A stretch of 64,000 bases of DNA from Candidatus Pseudobacter hemicellulosilyticus (GTDB lineage Bacteria; Bacteroidota; Bacteroidia; Chitinophagales; Chitinophagaceae), in contig CP119311.1 of the NCBI GenBank assembly GCA_029202545.1, forward strand, positions 2,728,001-2,792,000. The letters run 5' to 3'. Below are positions 14,059-23,798 of this stretch, piece by piece (position 1 is the stretch's first letter; the number at the start of each line of letters is the position of its first letter). The notes under the pieces are model-generated. The model saw only the letters and a program-made list of their open reading frames with translations. It was not told where the DNA came from and ran no database searches. A program made the position numbers and the translations under genes.

Positions 14059-16382
14059 TCATGAACATGCACACGTATCATATCCATATCAGCGGGCTTG
14101 TACAGGGAGTAGGGTTCCGCCCTTTTGTTTGCCGCACGGCCAATGCCTTACGCATCAACGGTGAGGTATGCAATAATAACGATGGCGTCCATGTAACTTT
14201 TAATGCGTCTGAAAAAGATGCAGTGGCTTTTTATACAGGTCTGATAGGACAGGCGCCCATCAATGCGCTGGTAGTGCGCCACCGGCTGCAGCGCGTGGGG
14301 GATCGCCGCTTTGACAGCTTCACCATTGGTCCCAGTGCTGCCGATACCAGGGTACGGGTACTGCTGACGCCTGATGTGGCTGTTTGTCCTACCTGCCGCC
14401 GGGAATTGTATGAGGAGGAGAACCGCCGCTACCAGTACGCTTTTACTACCTGTCCTGATTGCGGTCCGCGTTATTCCATTATCACGGCGCTGCCCTTCGA
14501 CCGGGAAAATACCACCATGAGGGAGCTGCCGTTATGTGAAGCCTGTGAAGAAGAATACCAGTTCCTGCACAATCGCCGGCAGCATAGCCAGACCAACAGC
14601 TGTCCCGACTGCCCCATTGAAATGCATCTCTACAACCTGGGCAACGGTCATGCCCTGCATGATGCGGAAACTATATTGCAGGTAGTACAGGAAAGACTGA
14701 TCAACGGATACATTGTAGCCGTAAAAGGCGTAGGTGGTTACCTGCTGCTTTGTGACGCTACCAACGCCCGAACTATCCGGCTGCTGCGGCACCGCAAGCA
14801 CCGCCCCCAGAAACCTTTCGCGCTGCTGTATACGGATGTAGAGATGGCTAAAACAGATGTTCGTCTCCGTAAGGAAGAAATAGAAGCCCTGGAAAGCGCT
14901 GCCGCACCCATTGTGCTGGGCCGCCTCCGGGAAACCACTACCACCGGTATCTGCCATGAGCTGATAGCGCCTGGCCTGGATACCGTAGGCGTTATGCTGC
15001 CCTGCTCGCCGCTGCTGCACCTGATCTCGCAGCATGTGGGCAAGCCGCTGGTGGCCACCAGCGCCAATATGAGCGGCTCGCCGATCATTTACCGCGACCA
15101 GGACGCACTGGGCAGTCTGCCCGGTATTGCCGACCTGGTACTCACTTATGACCGTGATATTATAGTCCCGCAGGATGACAGCGTGGTGCGCTTCTCCGAA
15201 CTGGGACAGAAAATATTCCTGCGCCGCAGCCGGGGTTATGCGCCCAGTTATTTCCCCGTGCCTTTTGAAATGCCCGGCGCTGCTATACTGGCCATGGGCG
15301 CTGAACTGAAATCGGCCTTTGCTATTTTATCGGCCGGCCAGCTCTATGTCAGCCAGTACCTGGGCGATCATGGCACCCTGGAATCACAGGAAGCTTATTC
15401 GGTTACCCTGAAGCACCTGCAGCAGGTACTGCATTTCCGTCCGCGGCATGTGCTGATTGATCAGCATCCCAATTATTATGTGTCAGAGCATGGACGAACC
15501 ATTGGCGTCGAGACTGCTGCACGCGTGATCAGTGTGCAGCACCATAAAGCGCATTTCGGTGCTGTGCTGGCCGAGAACCATTTGCTGGAAACCAATGATC
15601 CTATTCTTGGTATTATCTGGGATGGCGCCGGCTATGGGGAAGATGGTCAGATCTGGGGTGGGGAGGCGTTCCTGTTCCGGGACGACCAGATCCAGCGGGT
15701 AGCCCACCTGGATTATTTCCCGCACCTGCTGGGTGATAAGATGAGCCGCGAGCCCCGTCTGTCAGCGCTTTCCCTGCTGCACCAGCAGCCGGCCCGGCAG
15801 CAGCAGCTCGATAAATATTTCAATGCCGGTGAATGGCGCTATTACCGCCAGCTGCTGGATACCAATACCCCTGTGTACACCAGCAGCATGGGCCGCCTGC
15901 TGGACGGCATTGCCGCCATCCTGGGCGTAACCCCCATCAATACCTATGAAGGGGAGGGCGCTATGAAACTGGAGGCGCTGGCCAATACCGCTGCCGGATT
16001 CCCGGATAACTATTACAGCATTCCCATCATGGCGCCTAAGATCCAGTGGCAGCAGCTGCTGAGCGGCATTATGGATGATCTGGAAAATAAGCTGCCGGCC
16101 AATGTGATTGCCCGCAAAGTGTATTATTCCCTGGCCAAACTGGTCATGGCGCTGGCCAATCATTATGGCGTGAACAGGATCGCGTGCAGTGGTGGCGTGT
16201 TCCAGAGCGCTTTGCTTACGGATATGATCATTGCCCTGGGTTATGCCGGGCAGGAGATCTATTTCCACCAGCAGCTGAGCCCCAATGATGAATGCATCGG
16301 CTTTGGGCAGATCGCCTGCTTCAACCTGGGCCGCATCAGTCAGTCGCGCGGGCAGGAAAAATCAGTACAAGTAAATTATTAA
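14055..16382 (+). CDS. hypF: Carbamoyltransferase HypF
   Basis: About 775 residues. Makes the thiocarbamate on HypE that becomes the CN ligands. Domains in order: acylphosphatase (HIHISGLVQGVGFRPFV), paired zinc fingers (CPTCRRE…CPDCGPRYS, CEACEEEY…NSCPDC), YrdC-like domain (AVKGVGGYLLLCDATN, LVATSANMSG), and Kae1-like carbamoyltransferase (VQHHKAHFGAVLAEN, GIIWDGAGYG, CSGGVFQSALL). I chose ATG 14055 because it overlaps the hypB stop as ATGA. ATGs at 14061 and 14067 are alternatives. Confidence 0.95.
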   Translation: MIMNMHTYHIHISGLVQGVGFRPFVCRTANALRINGEVCNNNDGVHVTFNASEKDAVAFYTGLIGQAPINALVVRHRLQRVGDRRFDSFTIGPSAADTRVRVLLTPDVAVCPTCRRELYEEENRRYQYAFTTCPDCGPRYSIITALPFDRENTTMRELPLCEACEEEYQFLHNRRQHSQTNSCPDCPIEMHLYNLGNGHALHDAETILQVVQERLINGYIVAVKGVGGYLLLCDATNARTIRLLRHRKHRPQKPFALLYTDVEMAKTDVRLRKEEIEALESAAAPIVLGRLRETTTTGICHELIAPGLDTVGVMLPCSPLLHLISQHVGKPLVATSANMSGSPIIYRDQDALGSLPGIADLVLTYDRDIIVPQDDSVVRFSELGQKIFLRRSRGYAPSYFPVPFEMPGAAILAMGAELKSAFAILSAGQLYVSQYLGDHGTLESQEAYSVTLKHLQQVLHFRPRHVLIDQHPNYYVSEHGRTIGVETAARVISVQHHKAHFGAVLAENHLLETNDPILGIIWDGAGYGEDGQIWGGEAFLFRDDQIQRVAHLDYFPHLLGDKMSREPRLSALSLLHQQPARQQQLDKYFNAGEWRYYRQLLDTNTPVYTSSMGRLLDGIAAILGVTPINTYEGEGAMKLEALANTAAGFPDNYYSIPIMAPKIQWQQLLSGIMDDLENKLPANVIARKVYYSLAKLVMALANHYGVNRIACSGGVFQSALLTDMIIALGYAGQEIYFHQQLSPNDECIGFGQIACFNLGRISQSRGQEKSVQVNY

Positions 16383-16385
16383 ACC

Positions 16386-16631
16386 ATGTGCCTGGCCATA
16401 CCTGGAAAATTATTGTCAGTGACCACCCAGCTGGATGAAACCTTCCGTAAGGGGAAGGTCTCCTTTGGCGGGATCGTGAAAGAAGTGAACCTCTGTATGG
16501 TCCCCGAAGCAAAAGCCGGTGAATACGTACTGGTGCATGTAGGTGTGGCCATCGGCATCATAGATGAGGCCGAAGCGGAGCAGACATTCAATTACCTGCG
16601 GCAGATGGGCGAACTGGAGGAACTGTTATGA
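16386..16631 (+). CDS. hypC: Hydrogenase assembly chaperone HypC
   Basis: 81 residues beginning MCLAIPGKLLSV, the family signature. Cys2 binds the Fe(CN)2CO unit and the large subunit precursor. Starts 3 bp after the hypF stop. Its TGA overlaps the hypD ATG (ATGA, 16628-16631). Confidence 0.96.
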   Translation: MCLAIPGKLLSVTTQLDETFRKGKVSFGGIVKEVNLCMVPEAKAGEYVLVHVGVAIGIIDEAEAEQTFNYLRQMGELEELL

Positions 16632-17725
16632 AATACCTGTCTGAATACCGTGACCCTGAGCTGGTGCAGGAATACCTGGCGGAGATCCACCGGATCACCA
16701 AAGGCAACTGGACGCTGATGGAGATCTGCGGCGGGCAAACGCATAGCCTGGTGAAGAACGGGCTGCTGGATATGCTGCCGGCCAATATCAATATGGTGCA
16801 TGGACCAGGCTGTCCTGTCTGTGTTACCAGCATCGGCGTCATTGACGAGGCCGTCTGGCTGGCGGAAAGGCCCAATACCATTGTCTGCTCTTTTGGTGAT
16901 ATGCTGCGTGTACCCGGTTCCGGTAAATGCCTGCTGGAAGCCAAGGCCGCCGGGGCGGATGTACGTATCCTCTATTCTCCGCTGGAAGCGCTGCAACTGG
17001 CCAAAGAGAATCCGGATAAGGAAGTGGTGTTCTTTGCCGTAGGTTTTGAGACCACGGCGCCTGCCAATGCACTCAGTGTGATACAGGCTGCTAAAATGGG
17101 CCTGAACAATTACAGTATCCTGGCTTCGCATGTGCTGGTGCCACCGGCCATGGAAGCTATCCTGGCCGATCCTGAATGCCGTATTGACGGATTCCTGGCG
17201 GCAGGGCATGTATGCACCATCATGGGCATTGAAGAATATGAGCCTATCGCTGAGCGCTATCGTATCCCTATTGTGGTCACGGGCTTTGAGCCGGTAGACC
17301 TGCTGCAGGGGATCCTGATGACGGTGCGGCAGCTGGAGGATGAAGAATACCGGGTGGAGAACCAGTATGCCCGCAGTGTCAGGCGGGAAGGCAACCTGCT
17401 GGCGCAGGAAGCCATCCATGAGGTCTTTGCCATCAGCGACAGGACCTGGCGCGGCATCGGCAATATTGTTCGCAGCGGGTATGAAGTGAATGAAGATTAT
17501 AAACGTTTTAACGCCCGGTTGAAGTTCCGGATCAGCCTGCCTGCTGCTGCGGAAAACAGCAGCTGTATCAGCGGCAGTATCATGCGTGGCAACAGCAAGC
17601 CTTTGCAATGCCCCAATTTTGGACGAACCTGTACGCCCGAGCATCCGCTGGGTGCGCCCATGGTAAGCAGCGAAGGGGCCTGTGCAGCCTACTACCATTA
17701 CTCATCTGCCATAGTGCAGCCCTAA
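16628..17725 (+). CDS. hypD: Hydrogenase formation protein HypD
   Basis: 365 residues, normal length. It has the conserved MEICGGQTHSLVKNGL, HGPGCPVCVTS (redox-active cysteines), GFETTAPA and FTIMGIEEYEP-like (CTIMGIEEYEPIAERYRIP) motifs. The C-terminal cluster CPNFGRTC…EGACAAYYHY carries [4Fe-4S] ligands. HypD is the scaffold with HypC for assembling Fe(CN)2CO. Confidence 0.96.
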   Translation: MKYLSEYRDPELVQEYLAEIHRITKGNWTLMEICGGQTHSLVKNGLLDMLPANINMVHGPGCPVCVTSIGVIDEAVWLAERPNTIVCSFGDMLRVPGSGKCLLEAKAAGADVRILYSPLEALQLAKENPDKEVVFFAVGFETTAPANALSVIQAAKMGLNNYSILASHVLVPPAMEAILADPECRIDGFLAAGHVCTIMGIEEYEPIAERYRIPIVVTGFEPVDLLQGILMTVRQLEDEEYRVENQYARSVRREGNLLAQEAIHEVFAISDRTWRGIGNIVRSGYEVNEDYKRFNARLKFRISLPAAAENSSCISGSIMRGNSKPLQCPNFGRTCTPEHPLGAPMVSSEGACAAYYHYSSAIVQP

Positions 17726-17735
17726 AATAACGTAT

Positions 17736-18770
17736 ATGCAAATTACCTGTCCGGTGCCGGTCTCCGATACGGAGATCATCACCCTGGGGCATGGAAGCGG
17801 TGGCCTGCTGACACATAAATTGTTGCAGGCTGGTGTATTCGGGCTCCTGAAAAATGAATGGCTGGACCAGCAACATGATGGCGCCAGCTTAGAGCTGAAT
17901 GGAAGAGTAGCGTTCAGCACGGATAGTTATGTGGTGTCCCCCATTTTTTTCCCCGGTGGCAATATTGGCGACCTGGCCGTTAACGGTACAGTAAATGACC
18001 TGGCCATGTGTGGCGCCTCCGCACGTTATCTCTCCCTGTCCCTGATCATTGAAGAAGGCCTGCCCCTGACCACTTTTTACGAAGTGCTCAGCAGCATTGC
18101 CCGCGCAGCTGAAACAGCCCGTGTGCAGATAGTGACCGGTGATACCAAGGTGGTGGAAAAAGGGAAGGGCGATCAGCTGTTCATCAATACTTCGGGTATC
18201 GGGTATATCCACCCCGAAGCCAATATCCATCATAGCCGGATAAAACCCGGCGATCAGCTTATCATCAGCGGGCCAATTGCCACCCATGGCATGGCCATTA
18301 TGAGCGTACGGAAGGGACTGGAATTTGAAACCACCATACAAAGTGATACCACATCGCTCAAATACAATGTGCTGCCGCTGCTGGACAGCTATGGTTCGTC
18401 CATACACTTCTTCCGGGACCCCACCCGGGGTGGAATGGCCTCTGTACTCAACGAGGTGGCGGAGCAGACAAACCTCGGCTTTACCATTCAGCAGGCAGCC
18501 CTGCCCATTGATGAGCAGGTGGAGGGCGCCTGTGAGATGCTGGGCCTGGACCCGCTCTATGTAGCCAATGAAGGCATCTTCCTTTCTGTAGTGGACAGAG
18601 AAGCTGCTGAAGGCGTACTGGGGCTCCTGCACCAGTCTGGCGCCGCCAGGGCTGCCATCATTGGTGAAGTAACGCATGAGCATCCGGGTAAGGTCTTGCT
18701 GCGCAGTCGCATTGGCGGACACCGCGTGGTGAATTACCTCACGGGCGAACAATTGCCACGTATCTGTTAA
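17736..18770 (+). CDS. hypE: Hydrogenase maturation protein HypE
   Basis: 344 residues, PurM-like ATP-binding fold. N-terminal ITLGHGSGG and AFSTDSYVVSPIFFPGGNIG are family signatures. The C-terminus ends LPRIC; the terminal cysteine is the residue that HypF carbamoylates and HypE dehydrates to thiocyanate. Last gene of the hyp operon. It converges with the minus-strand membrane protein gene 28 bp away. Confidence 0.96.
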   Translation: MQITCPVPVSDTEIITLGHGSGGLLTHKLLQAGVFGLLKNEWLDQQHDGASLELNGRVAFSTDSYVVSPIFFPGGNIGDLAVNGTVNDLAMCGASARYLSLSLIIEEGLPLTTFYEVLSSIARAAETARVQIVTGDTKVVEKGKGDQLFINTSGIGYIHPEANIHHSRIKPGDQLIISGPIATHGMAIMSVRKGLEFETTIQSDTTSLKYNVLPLLDSYGSSIHFFRDPTRGGMASVLNEVAEQTNLGFTIQQAALPIDEQVEGACEMLGLDPLYVANEGIFLSVVDREAAEGVLGLLHQSGAARAAIIGEVTHEHPGKVLLRSRIGGHRVVNYLTGEQLPRIC

Positions 18771-18797
18771 GCTTAAAATGTTGATCTGCTGGCTGTT

Positions 18798-20225
18798 TCA
18801 CGGCTGCCGCCGGAGCACCACTGCCCCGGAGCCGGTATGTTCTGCTACTATTTTCCATTCTTTTCCAATAGCCGGCATGTTTTCCTGTTTGCGTGTGATC
18901 AGCAGGTAATCGAATGTGGAAAGATCGCTGTCCTTATTGAGCAAGGTATAGTCAAAATGGTATTTGCCCGGTTGCTCCACCTGGTAAAAATTGTGGAATA
19001 CCCCATGATGCCACATCGTCATTCCCACCTTCTTAGCATCGCTTTTTTGCAGCAGCTCCAGGCAGGCTTCGGTATCACGCTGGTAAGGCCATTCCGAAAA
19101 ATTGTTGGGGTTGTAAGCGGTAATGGCATTTGCCAGCAGGATCATTCCCAGCAGAATGGCTATACCCGCATGCCCCTTTTTCCAGCCAGCAGCAGGCAGG
19201 CGACCAACCCGTTCATCCCAGGTCATCAATAAGCCGATCACTACGGGCAGGTAAAGGATAAACGCTGTCCTGTCCAACAGGTAAGGTGTGCCGAACAATG
19301 TATGCAACAGCCAGCAGAGCAGCAGCACCCCTACAGCGGAAACAGTCAGCAACAATGGCGGAGATAAGCGACGCTGCTGAAGGTAAGCTGCCGCATGGTA
19401 GCCCGAGGCCAGCAACAGCAGGGCCAGCAGACCGAAAGCGCCTGCAACCGGCCATATGGATGGGTAGGGCAGATAAGTGCTGTACCGGATAAGTGAGCCG
19501 AGTATGGACCGGATGGGATCGTCAAGGCCGCCGTAAAACAGGTCGCCTCTTTGCCGTATGAAAAAAAGCATGCCTGTGGTGAGCAGCAGCGTGCTGCCGG
19601 TCAGCGACCACCAGGGCAGTGCTGCCTTTTGCAGTAGTGAGCGGTACTGACCGTTATAAAGCAGGTGCAATACATACAGCAGGGTGAACAGCAGGAAACA
19701 GTAGAAGAAGGAAAAATTGCAGGCAACGGAAAGCGCCGCAGCGAAAAAGAAGGGCAGCCATTTTTGCAGCGATTGATTCGGCTGGCGGCAGACCCTGATC
19801 AGGAGCCAGATACTCAAAGCCTGTACCGCAAAACCGGGCGCATAACCCCGGGCCAGGCTGAAGTAGAAGATCAGGAAAGGATTCAACAAGGTGGCAGCCA
19901 GGAAAACGCCTTTAATCGCGTAGCTGCGCAGTGAGCCGCTGATCTGGAAAACGGATACAACAAACAGGGGCCAGCACAGGACCGGCAGCCCTCTTATTTT
20001 CCATAAAGCGTCGGGACCGGGCAGCCAGAGCAGCAGGCGCATGCACAGGGTATTGGCCCAGTGTGTATTGGCTGAGCCGGGCATAGCGCGCCAGTAACTG
20101 GTCTTTACCAGGAAATAAGAATAGGCCTCATCCTGGGTGATAGGAAAACTGAATGCCCGGTAAATAATATATATCCAGATGATGGCCGCCAGGCCCCATA
20201 GGAACCAATGGGTCTTATACTGCAT
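18798..20225 (-). CDS. Polytopic GT-C (family 39-like) membrane protein
   Basis: 475 residues with about ten hydrophobic spans. An early acidic motif follows the first span (FPITQDEAYSYF), as in GT39/ArnT-type glycosyltransferases where the Asp-Glu pair of the first extracytoplasmic loop acts in catalysis. The C-terminal 80 residues are soluble. Such proteins transfer sugars from polyprenyl phosphate carriers to lipids or proteins; the substrate here is unknown. It lies divergently to a second protein of the same kind. Confidence 0.65.
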   Translation of the reverse strand: MQYKTHWFLWGLAAIIWIYIIYRAFSFPITQDEAYSYFLVKTSYWRAMPGSANTHWANTLCMRLLLWLPGPDALWKIRGLPVLCWPLFVVSVFQISGSLRSYAIKGVFLAATLLNPFLIFYFSLARGYAPGFAVQALSIWLLIRVCRQPNQSLQKWLPFFFAAALSVACNFSFFYCFLLFTLLYVLHLLYNGQYRSLLQKAALPWWSLTGSTLLLTTGMLFFIRQRGDLFYGGLDDPIRSILGSLIRYSTYLPYPSIWPVAGAFGLLALLLLASGYHAAAYLQQRRLSPPLLLTVSAVGVLLLCWLLHTLFGTPYLLDRTAFILYLPVVIGLLMTWDERVGRLPAAGWKKGHAGIAILLGMILLANAITAYNPNNFSEWPYQRDTEACLELLQKSDAKKVGMTMWHHGVFHNFYQVEQPGKYHFDYTLLNKDSDLSTFDYLLITRKQENMPAIGKEWKIVAEHTGSGAVVLRRQP

Positions 20226-20300
20226 GAAGGCTTTGTTGGTCGGGCGTAAAAGTACAGATGTTTCAGCAGGGAAAGCAGCGTATTGTTGCAGGATACATCC

Positions 20301-20308
20301 TATATTTA
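20301..20308 (+). promoter_or_regulatory. Possible -7 promoter element
   Basis: TATATTTA is close to TAnnTTTG and lies 21 bp before the in-frame TTG at 20329. If real, it places translation of the next gene at or after 20329 rather than at the upstream ATGs that overlap the divergent gene. Confidence 0.3.
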
Positions 20309-20328
20309 CGCATAAACGACCAATATTC

Positions 20329-21858
20329 TTGATCGACTTTTTTCGTCAAAAATTTTCTATTGACCTGCCCGGGCCATTACCGGAACCAGGCGGATCATTT
20401 TTTACGCCTGCCCGCCAGGCCCTGATCGGGTGGTTGCTGCTGCTGTTTGCGGCCATGACCAATACCCACTACCTTTTTAACCAGCTATGGCAGGATGAGC
20501 TCTATACCCTGGACCAGTTTGTGCTGGTGCCTTTGCGGACAACCCTGCAGGATTACCATGTACCCAACAATCATATTGTTTTCAATTTCGTTGCCAATGT
20601 GTATTGCCGGCTGATCGGTGTAACGGAGTTGCCTACGCTGCTGGAGCAGCCCGTATTGATCCGGCTGCTGCCCTATGCCTGCACGCTTTGTACCGTGTGG
20701 GTATTTTATAAGGGTTGTTGCAGGTCCATCGGTCCTTTTTTTGCGCTGGTTGCTACAGCCTGTCTGGTCACCAGTATCCAGCTGTATACTTTCGGGGCGC
20801 AGGTGCGGGGGTATCCACTGCAAATGCTGCTGGTCACTATTCAGCTCATGAGCCTGCTGGCTTATAAGCGATCACCACGGGGCTGGATAAGGCCGGTCAT
20901 AATTGTGTTGACGGGCGCCCTGCTGCTCATCAACCTGCCGTCCTCGCTTTTCTATACAGCGTCTTTGTTGATCCTCCAGGCAGTAGTGATCCTGGGTGGG
21001 CGGCGGCCATGGCGGCAGCTGCTATCCCTACAGAACAATGAATGGCGTATATGGATCTGCCTGCTGGCAGGCTTTATCCTGTTCTGTCTTTATTTCCTGC
21101 TGCTGATCGGCAGGGCGCAGGTGGAAAACGATCCCTATTTTTACCATGCCCGGCATCCGCTTTCCTTATTGCTGAAGCAACCGTTTATAGTATTCCGCGA
21201 TCTGCTGGACTGGCGATACTACCTGCTGCTGCCGTTGGTGCTTTCCCTGTTCCTTGTAGGCTCAGGCCGCAGCCGGCAAACCTATTCCCTGTTCCTGGCA
21301 GGGCTGTTCCTGCTTCCCTTCGGCCTGTTCATGCTGTATCCACCGGAGATAGTGCCCCGCACATGGTCGGCCCTGCTGCCCGTGTTTGCTTTATTGATAG
21401 CCCATGCCTGTGTGCCGGTATTTCCCTGGTTATACCGCCGGTGGCCGGCCTTTATTACGCTGCTGGCCCTTACCGTGCTGTTGTCCCTGTACTGTTTGAA
21501 CAGGAAGCTGGAAAAAGACAATGGCCGCCGGGTGGTGACCCTTGAATTGCGCGACCAGTACCACCTGGCCGGCTACCACCCACGCTCGCTACTGGATACC
21601 GTTATAGCGGTCAGCCAGCGAAACAATGCGGCTATCCGGCTCTGCAAGATCGGCGATGAAGGACTGAAATATTACCTGCGCTACTGGCCGGTTGATTCCA
21701 TAGCGCACGCAAACCAGGGAGCGCGGGCCACTGTCCTGATTGCCAATACCCATGATTGCTACCTGGATTCAACGCTCCATAAGCACTATACCTTACTGGA
21801 CTCCGGTGATAATGCCGCCAATTATTATAAATGGTACCTGGTGGAACCACCCCGGTAA
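20329..21858 (+). CDS. Polytopic GT-C-like glycosyltransferase
   Basis: About 509 residues from TTG 20329 (LIDFFRQKFSID…). In-frame ATGs at 20179 and 20224 would overlap or abut the divergent gene, and the extra N-terminus is not membrane-like, so I prefer the later start. About ten spans. The first-loop motif NQLWQDELYTLDQF is the GT-C acidic signature, followed by an NNHIVFNFVANVY segment. The end has a soluble domain. Paralogous in layout to the minus-strand gene at 18798. Substrate not known. Confidence 0.6.
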   Translation: MIDFFRQKFSIDLPGPLPEPGGSFFTPARQALIGWLLLLFAAMTNTHYLFNQLWQDELYTLDQFVLVPLRTTLQDYHVPNNHIVFNFVANVYCRLIGVTELPTLLEQPVLIRLLPYACTLCTVWVFYKGCCRSIGPFFALVATACLVTSIQLYTFGAQVRGYPLQMLLVTIQLMSLLAYKRSPRGWIRPVIIVLTGALLLINLPSSLFYTASLLILQAVVILGGRRPWRQLLSLQNNEWRIWICLLAGFILFCLYFLLLIGRAQVENDPYFYHARHPLSLLLKQPFIVFRDLLDWRYYLLLPLVLSLFLVGSGRSRQTYSLFLAGLFLLPFGLFMLYPPEIVPRTWSALLPVFALLIAHACVPVFPWLYRRWPAFITLLALTVLLSLYCLNRKLEKDNGRRVVTLELRDQYHLAGYHPRSLLDTVIAVSQRNNAAIRLCKIGDEGLKYYLRYWPVDSIAHANQGARATVLIANTHDCYLDSTLHKHYTLLDSGDNAANYYKWYLVEPPR

Positions 21859-21930
21859 ATTGTTTAGTTGGCGCCGAAAGAATATCTTCGTCAGGTAAAC
21901 CCATCCGAACCACGGTTGCCGCTTTTCTGT

Positions 21931-23520
21931 ATGAAGTATACCGCTTTCTGCCTGCTGCTGTTCTGTATTGGTGGCGCCGCTTTCAGCCAGCCCGATAATA
22001 ATCCGCTGCTGAAAGAGCTGGGCCAGGCCATCCATATGGCGGACCGTTATGATGCCGGGAAACTGGACCGCATAGCTGCTATCCGCAAGACCATCCCGCC
22101 ACAGGCCTCGGTCCTTACCTTTGAAGCTTACCGGCATCTCTTTGAGGAATACAAGTCGTTCAATTATGACTCCGCCTATCATTATGCAAAAAAACAATAT
22201 GAGCTGGCCGGCAAGCTCGGTAATGATACCCTGCTGAATACGGCGCGGGTGCATATCGGTTTCTCCCTGCTCTCCGCAGGGATGTATAAAGAAACCCTGG
22301 AGATGCTGCAACAGGTGAACCCCGCGTCACTGCTCCCTGCTGAAAGGGCCGGCTTCTATTTCCTGTTCGGGCGTTTCTATTATGACCTGGGTGATTTTGA
22401 CAACAATATCCATTATACGCCGGAATATCTCCGTACCGGAAATACTTATCTGGACTCGGCTTTGCAGCTCTATCCTGCCGGTGGCTTTGATCAGGCTTAT
22501 GCCCAGGGATTGCAGGCTATCCGCTCCGGAAATGATGAAAGGGCGCGGACCCTGTTTTACCAGTTGTTGACAAGGCCGGGATTGACCGACCACCAGCTGG
22601 CCGTAACCGCTTCCACCCTCAGCGATACCTATATCCGGCGCAACCAGGATGATAGCGCCATACACCTGCTGTTGCAGGCCGCCATTGCAGATATCCGCAG
22701 CTCTACCCGGGAAACATCGGCCATCTTCAACCTGGCCGCCCTCCTCTATAAGAAAGGAGATGTAAAGAATGCCTATACCAGTATCCAGCGGGCTATTGCG
22801 GATGCCAGTTTTTATGGCGCCCGCCAGCGTAAAGTACAGGTGAGCGCCATTCTGCCCCTGATAGAAGGGGAGCGGGTCAATATTGCCGAAAGCCAGAAAC
22901 AGAAGCTTATTGCCTATGCCTCCGTGGTCACACTCCTGCTACTGGCGGTGATTGCCCTGGTAGTGACGGTCAAACGACAGGTGAAAAAAGTACAGCTGGC
23001 CCAGGCCGCCCTGATGGAAGCCCATGCCCGCCTGCAGGAGATCAACGACAGGCTCCGGGAATCCAATACTATTAAGGAAGAGTACATTGGCTATTTCTTT
23101 AATTATAATTCCGACTTCTTCTCCCGCATTGAACGGTTCAAAAAGCATATTGACCAGAAAATAGCCGACCGGAAGATAGATGAGATCCGTTTCCTGGTCA
23201 ACGCCATCAACCTCAGACAGGAGCGGGAAGACCTGCTCAAAAGTTTCGATAAGGTGTTTCTCACGCTCTTCCCCGGTTTTGTGGATGGTTTCAATGCCCT
23301 TTTCAAACCCGAGGACAGGGTCCAGCTTAACAATAATGAAGGACTGACCACCGATCTCCGCATTTATGCGCTGCTGCGGATGGGCATCACGGATAATGAA
23401 AAAATTGCCCATATCCTGGAGTATTCGGTCAATACTATTTATACCTACAAGACCCGGATCCGGAACAAAGCCATTGTCCCCAAAGAAGAATTTGAACAGC
23501 GGATCATGGACATTAAATAA
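21931..23520 (+). CDS. DUF6377-type TPR/HTH transmembrane regulator
   Basis: 529 residues from ATG 21931 (MKYTAFCLLLFCIGGAAFSQ, signal peptide). Periplasmic TPR-like helices come next, then one membrane span (LIAYASVVTLLLLAVIALVV), a coiled coil and a cytoplasmic part. The C-terminus YALLRMGITDNEKIAHILEY followed by SVNTIYTYKTRIRNKA is a LuxR-like helix-turn-helix. Such one-component membrane regulators are found next to SusC/SusD loci in Bacteroidota. It precedes SusC by 278 bp, so it is the likely regulator of the sugar locus that follows. Confidence 0.8.
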   Translation: MKYTAFCLLLFCIGGAAFSQPDNNPLLKELGQAIHMADRYDAGKLDRIAAIRKTIPPQASVLTFEAYRHLFEEYKSFNYDSAYHYAKKQYELAGKLGNDTLLNTARVHIGFSLLSAGMYKETLEMLQQVNPASLLPAERAGFYFLFGRFYYDLGDFDNNIHYTPEYLRTGNTYLDSALQLYPAGGFDQAYAQGLQAIRSGNDERARTLFYQLLTRPGLTDHQLAVTASTLSDTYIRRNQDDSAIHLLLQAAIADIRSSTRETSAIFNLAALLYKKGDVKNAYTSIQRAIADASFYGARQRKVQVSAILPLIEGERVNIAESQKQKLIAYASVVTLLLLAVIALVVTVKRQVKKVQLAQAALMEAHARLQEINDRLRESNTIKEEYIGYFFNYNSDFFSRIERFKKHIDQKIADRKIDEIRFLVNAINLRQEREDLLKSFDKVFLTLFPGFVDGFNALFKPEDRVQLNNNEGLTTDLRIYALLRMGITDNEKIAHILEYSVNTIYTYKTRIRNKAIVPKEEFEQRIMDIK

Positions 23521-23798
23521 GCCATGCGCCTGTGTACGGTAAGTTGTTATTCCCCGTTATATACTGGCAGAAAGCACCTGAGATCCGGCTGAAAACCCGC
23601 ATAAACTGCCCATATAAAATATTTTACAATATGTGTTAAAATTGTTGATTGTCAGTCTGTTAATCTTCAATAATTCCGCTGCGCCGGTTTATTTTCTATA
23701 CTTCGCCTATATATCTTGATAGCCATTCCACTCCGTCCTTTCTTTGGGACTGTACTGAATTGCCATGCCTTTCTAAAAGTTTTAAAACTGTCCTATTT

